From Idiomarina aquatica (GTDB taxonomy: Bacteria > Pseudomonadota > Gammaproteobacteria > Enterobacterales > Alteromonadaceae): a stretch of 64,000 nt of DNA. Where the stretch lies: the NCBI RefSeq assembly GCF_003987185.1, contig NZ_PIPS01000001.1, forward strand, positions 868,001 through 932,000, written 5' to 3'. Made by a program: the position numbers and the translations under genes. This document shows positions 63,271 through 64,000 of this stretch, one piece after another (the stretch's first letter is position 1; the number at the start of each line of letters is the position of its first letter). The notes below the pieces were generated by a model. It saw only the letters and a list, made by a program, of their open reading frames with translations. It was not told the origin of the DNA and did not search any database.

Positions 63271-64000
63271 AAGACGAAACGCTGGCCATCCACCACGGTT
63301 ATCAAACGGATCCCACCACCAAAGCCGTGGCGACGCCGATTTATCAGTCCGTCGCGTTTGAATTCGATAACGCGCAACATGGTGCGGATTTGTTTGATTT
63401 AGCCGTGCCCGGCAATATCTACTCGCGCATCATGAACCCGACCAACGATGTATTGGAGCAGCGGGTTGCCGAACTCGAACACGGGATTGCGGCGCTGGCA
63501 GTAGCTTCGGGTATGGCGGCGATCGAGTATGCGCTGATTACGCTGGCTAAACACGGCGACAATATTGTCACGACGCCGCAGCTTTATGGCGGCACCTATA
63601 CGCTGTTCCAGCACATGCTGCCTTCGTTTGGTATCGAGGTACGCTTTGCTGACAGTGACAAGCCCGAGGACATTGCCCGTGTTATCGATGACAACACCAA
63701 AGCGGTGTACTGCGAGACCATCGGTAACCCGGCTGGCAACGTCGCCGATATCGAAGGCCTGGCCGAAGTCGCGCATCAGGCCGGGGTGCCGTTGGTGGTC
63801 GATAACACCGTGGCGACACCGGTGTTGTGCAAGCCGATTGATTTTGGTGCCGACATTGTTGTCCACTCGCTGACCAAATACATAGGCGGCCACGGTAACT
63901 CGGTCGGTGGCTTGATTGTCGATTCCGGTCGTTTTGACTGGCTTAAGCACAAAGACCGCTTCCCTCAGTTCAGCAGTCCTGAGCCAGCCTATCACGGTAT
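63267..64000 (+). CDS. metY: O-acylhomoserine sulfhydrylase, 5' part
   Basis: The first 244 residues of a Cys/Met-metabolism PLP enzyme, open to the right edge. It starts MKDETLAIHHGYQTDPTTKAVATPIYQSVAFEFD, a typical MetY N-terminus, with NIYSRIMNPTNDVLEQRVAELEHG, VASGMAAIEYALI, PLVVDNTVATPVLCKP and the PLP lysine in VVHSLTKYIGGHGNSVGG. It would form homocysteine from O-acetylhomoserine and sulfide, matching the upstream MetX-like enzyme. The start overlaps the metX stop as ATGA. MetZ or MetB relatives are alternatives, less like this start. Confidence 0.92.
   Translation, partial: MKDETLAIHHGYQTDPTTKAVATPIYQSVAFEFDNAQHGADLFDLAVPGNIYSRIMNPTNDVLEQRVAELEHGIAALAVASGMAAIEYALITLAKHGDNIVTTPQLYGGTYTLFQHMLPSFGIEVRFADSDKPEDIARVIDDNTKAVYCETIGNPAGNVADIEGLAEVAHQAGVPLVVDNTVATPVLCKPIDFGADIVVHSLTKYIGGHGNSVGGLIVDSGRFDWLKHKDRFPQFSSPEPAYHG

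Overview
The window is chromosomal DNA of a gammaproteobacterium, probably a free-living aquatic member of the Alteromonadales/Oceanospirillales type. The evidence is the set of Gram-negative envelope genes (capsule export, Oar-like TonB receptors, MltF, NhaC) and the housekeeping set purL, mltF, tadA, guaA, guaB and xseA, which also lie near each other in Pseudomonas and other gammaproteobacteria. I cannot name a genus from sequence alone. No rRNA, tRNA or CRISPR array was seen.

1-18.4 kb (minus strand) is a capsule/exopolysaccharide locus. It combines a group-4-like module (yjbE/F/G/H = gfcA-D) with an ABC-transporter module (kpsD, kpsM, kpsT, kpsE, a KpsC/KpsS-like protein). These are followed by a GT4 glycosyltransferase, two coiled-coil proteins, rmlC and a two-domain GT2 enzyme, and an unfinished gene at the left edge. 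Several junctions are ATGA overlaps, so the locus reads as a few long transcripts; a strong hairpin terminator separates yjbE from yjbF.

18.4-32.2 kb is dominated by GC-rich palindromic repeat arrays. Between them lie a secreted metzincin with a GlyGly-CTERM-type tail, a CsgG-like lipoprotein, a small outer-membrane barrel, a four-helix-bundle (S23/Avd-like) gene, a DUF5666-type lipoprotein and purL. 32.2-46.6 kb holds rfaH, a 44-residue basic protein, mltF, a five-gene envelope operon ending in an MltC-like transglycosylase, a PAS-chemoreceptor/PAS-GGDEF-EAL pair, an M20 hydrolase, tadA and nhaC. 46.6-49.1 kb is a ~190-bp inverted repeat enclosing a second four-helix-bundle gene and an IS200/IS605 element with intact tnpB and broken tnpA. 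49.1-64 kb carries two large Oar-like receptors, a secreted EEP-family hydrolase, xseA, guaBA with a clear sigma70 promoter, and metX-metY for methionine synthesis (metY runs off the end).

The most unusual content is the repeats. Family A (period about 40-58 bp, built from GCTCGCTTCGCTCGC and GCCTTCGGC palindromes) forms two-armed arrays around a conserved pivot. These arrays repeatedly start exactly at, and supply, the TAG stop codon of the adjacent gene. A copy sits in frame inside purL, and another writes the last residues of the metalloprotease. Family B (GTAG plus a hairpin, REP-like) occurs singly, in inverted pairs, and in frame inside proteins as VARASGTS. Family C (GCTTGGCG/CGGCTTGCTGG palindromes) flanks the four-helix gene/IS605 unit. 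Family D is a ~176-bp MITE-like element in three copies. The whole looks like a genome tolerating, and perhaps using, several palindromic element families that invade gene ends and even reading frames.
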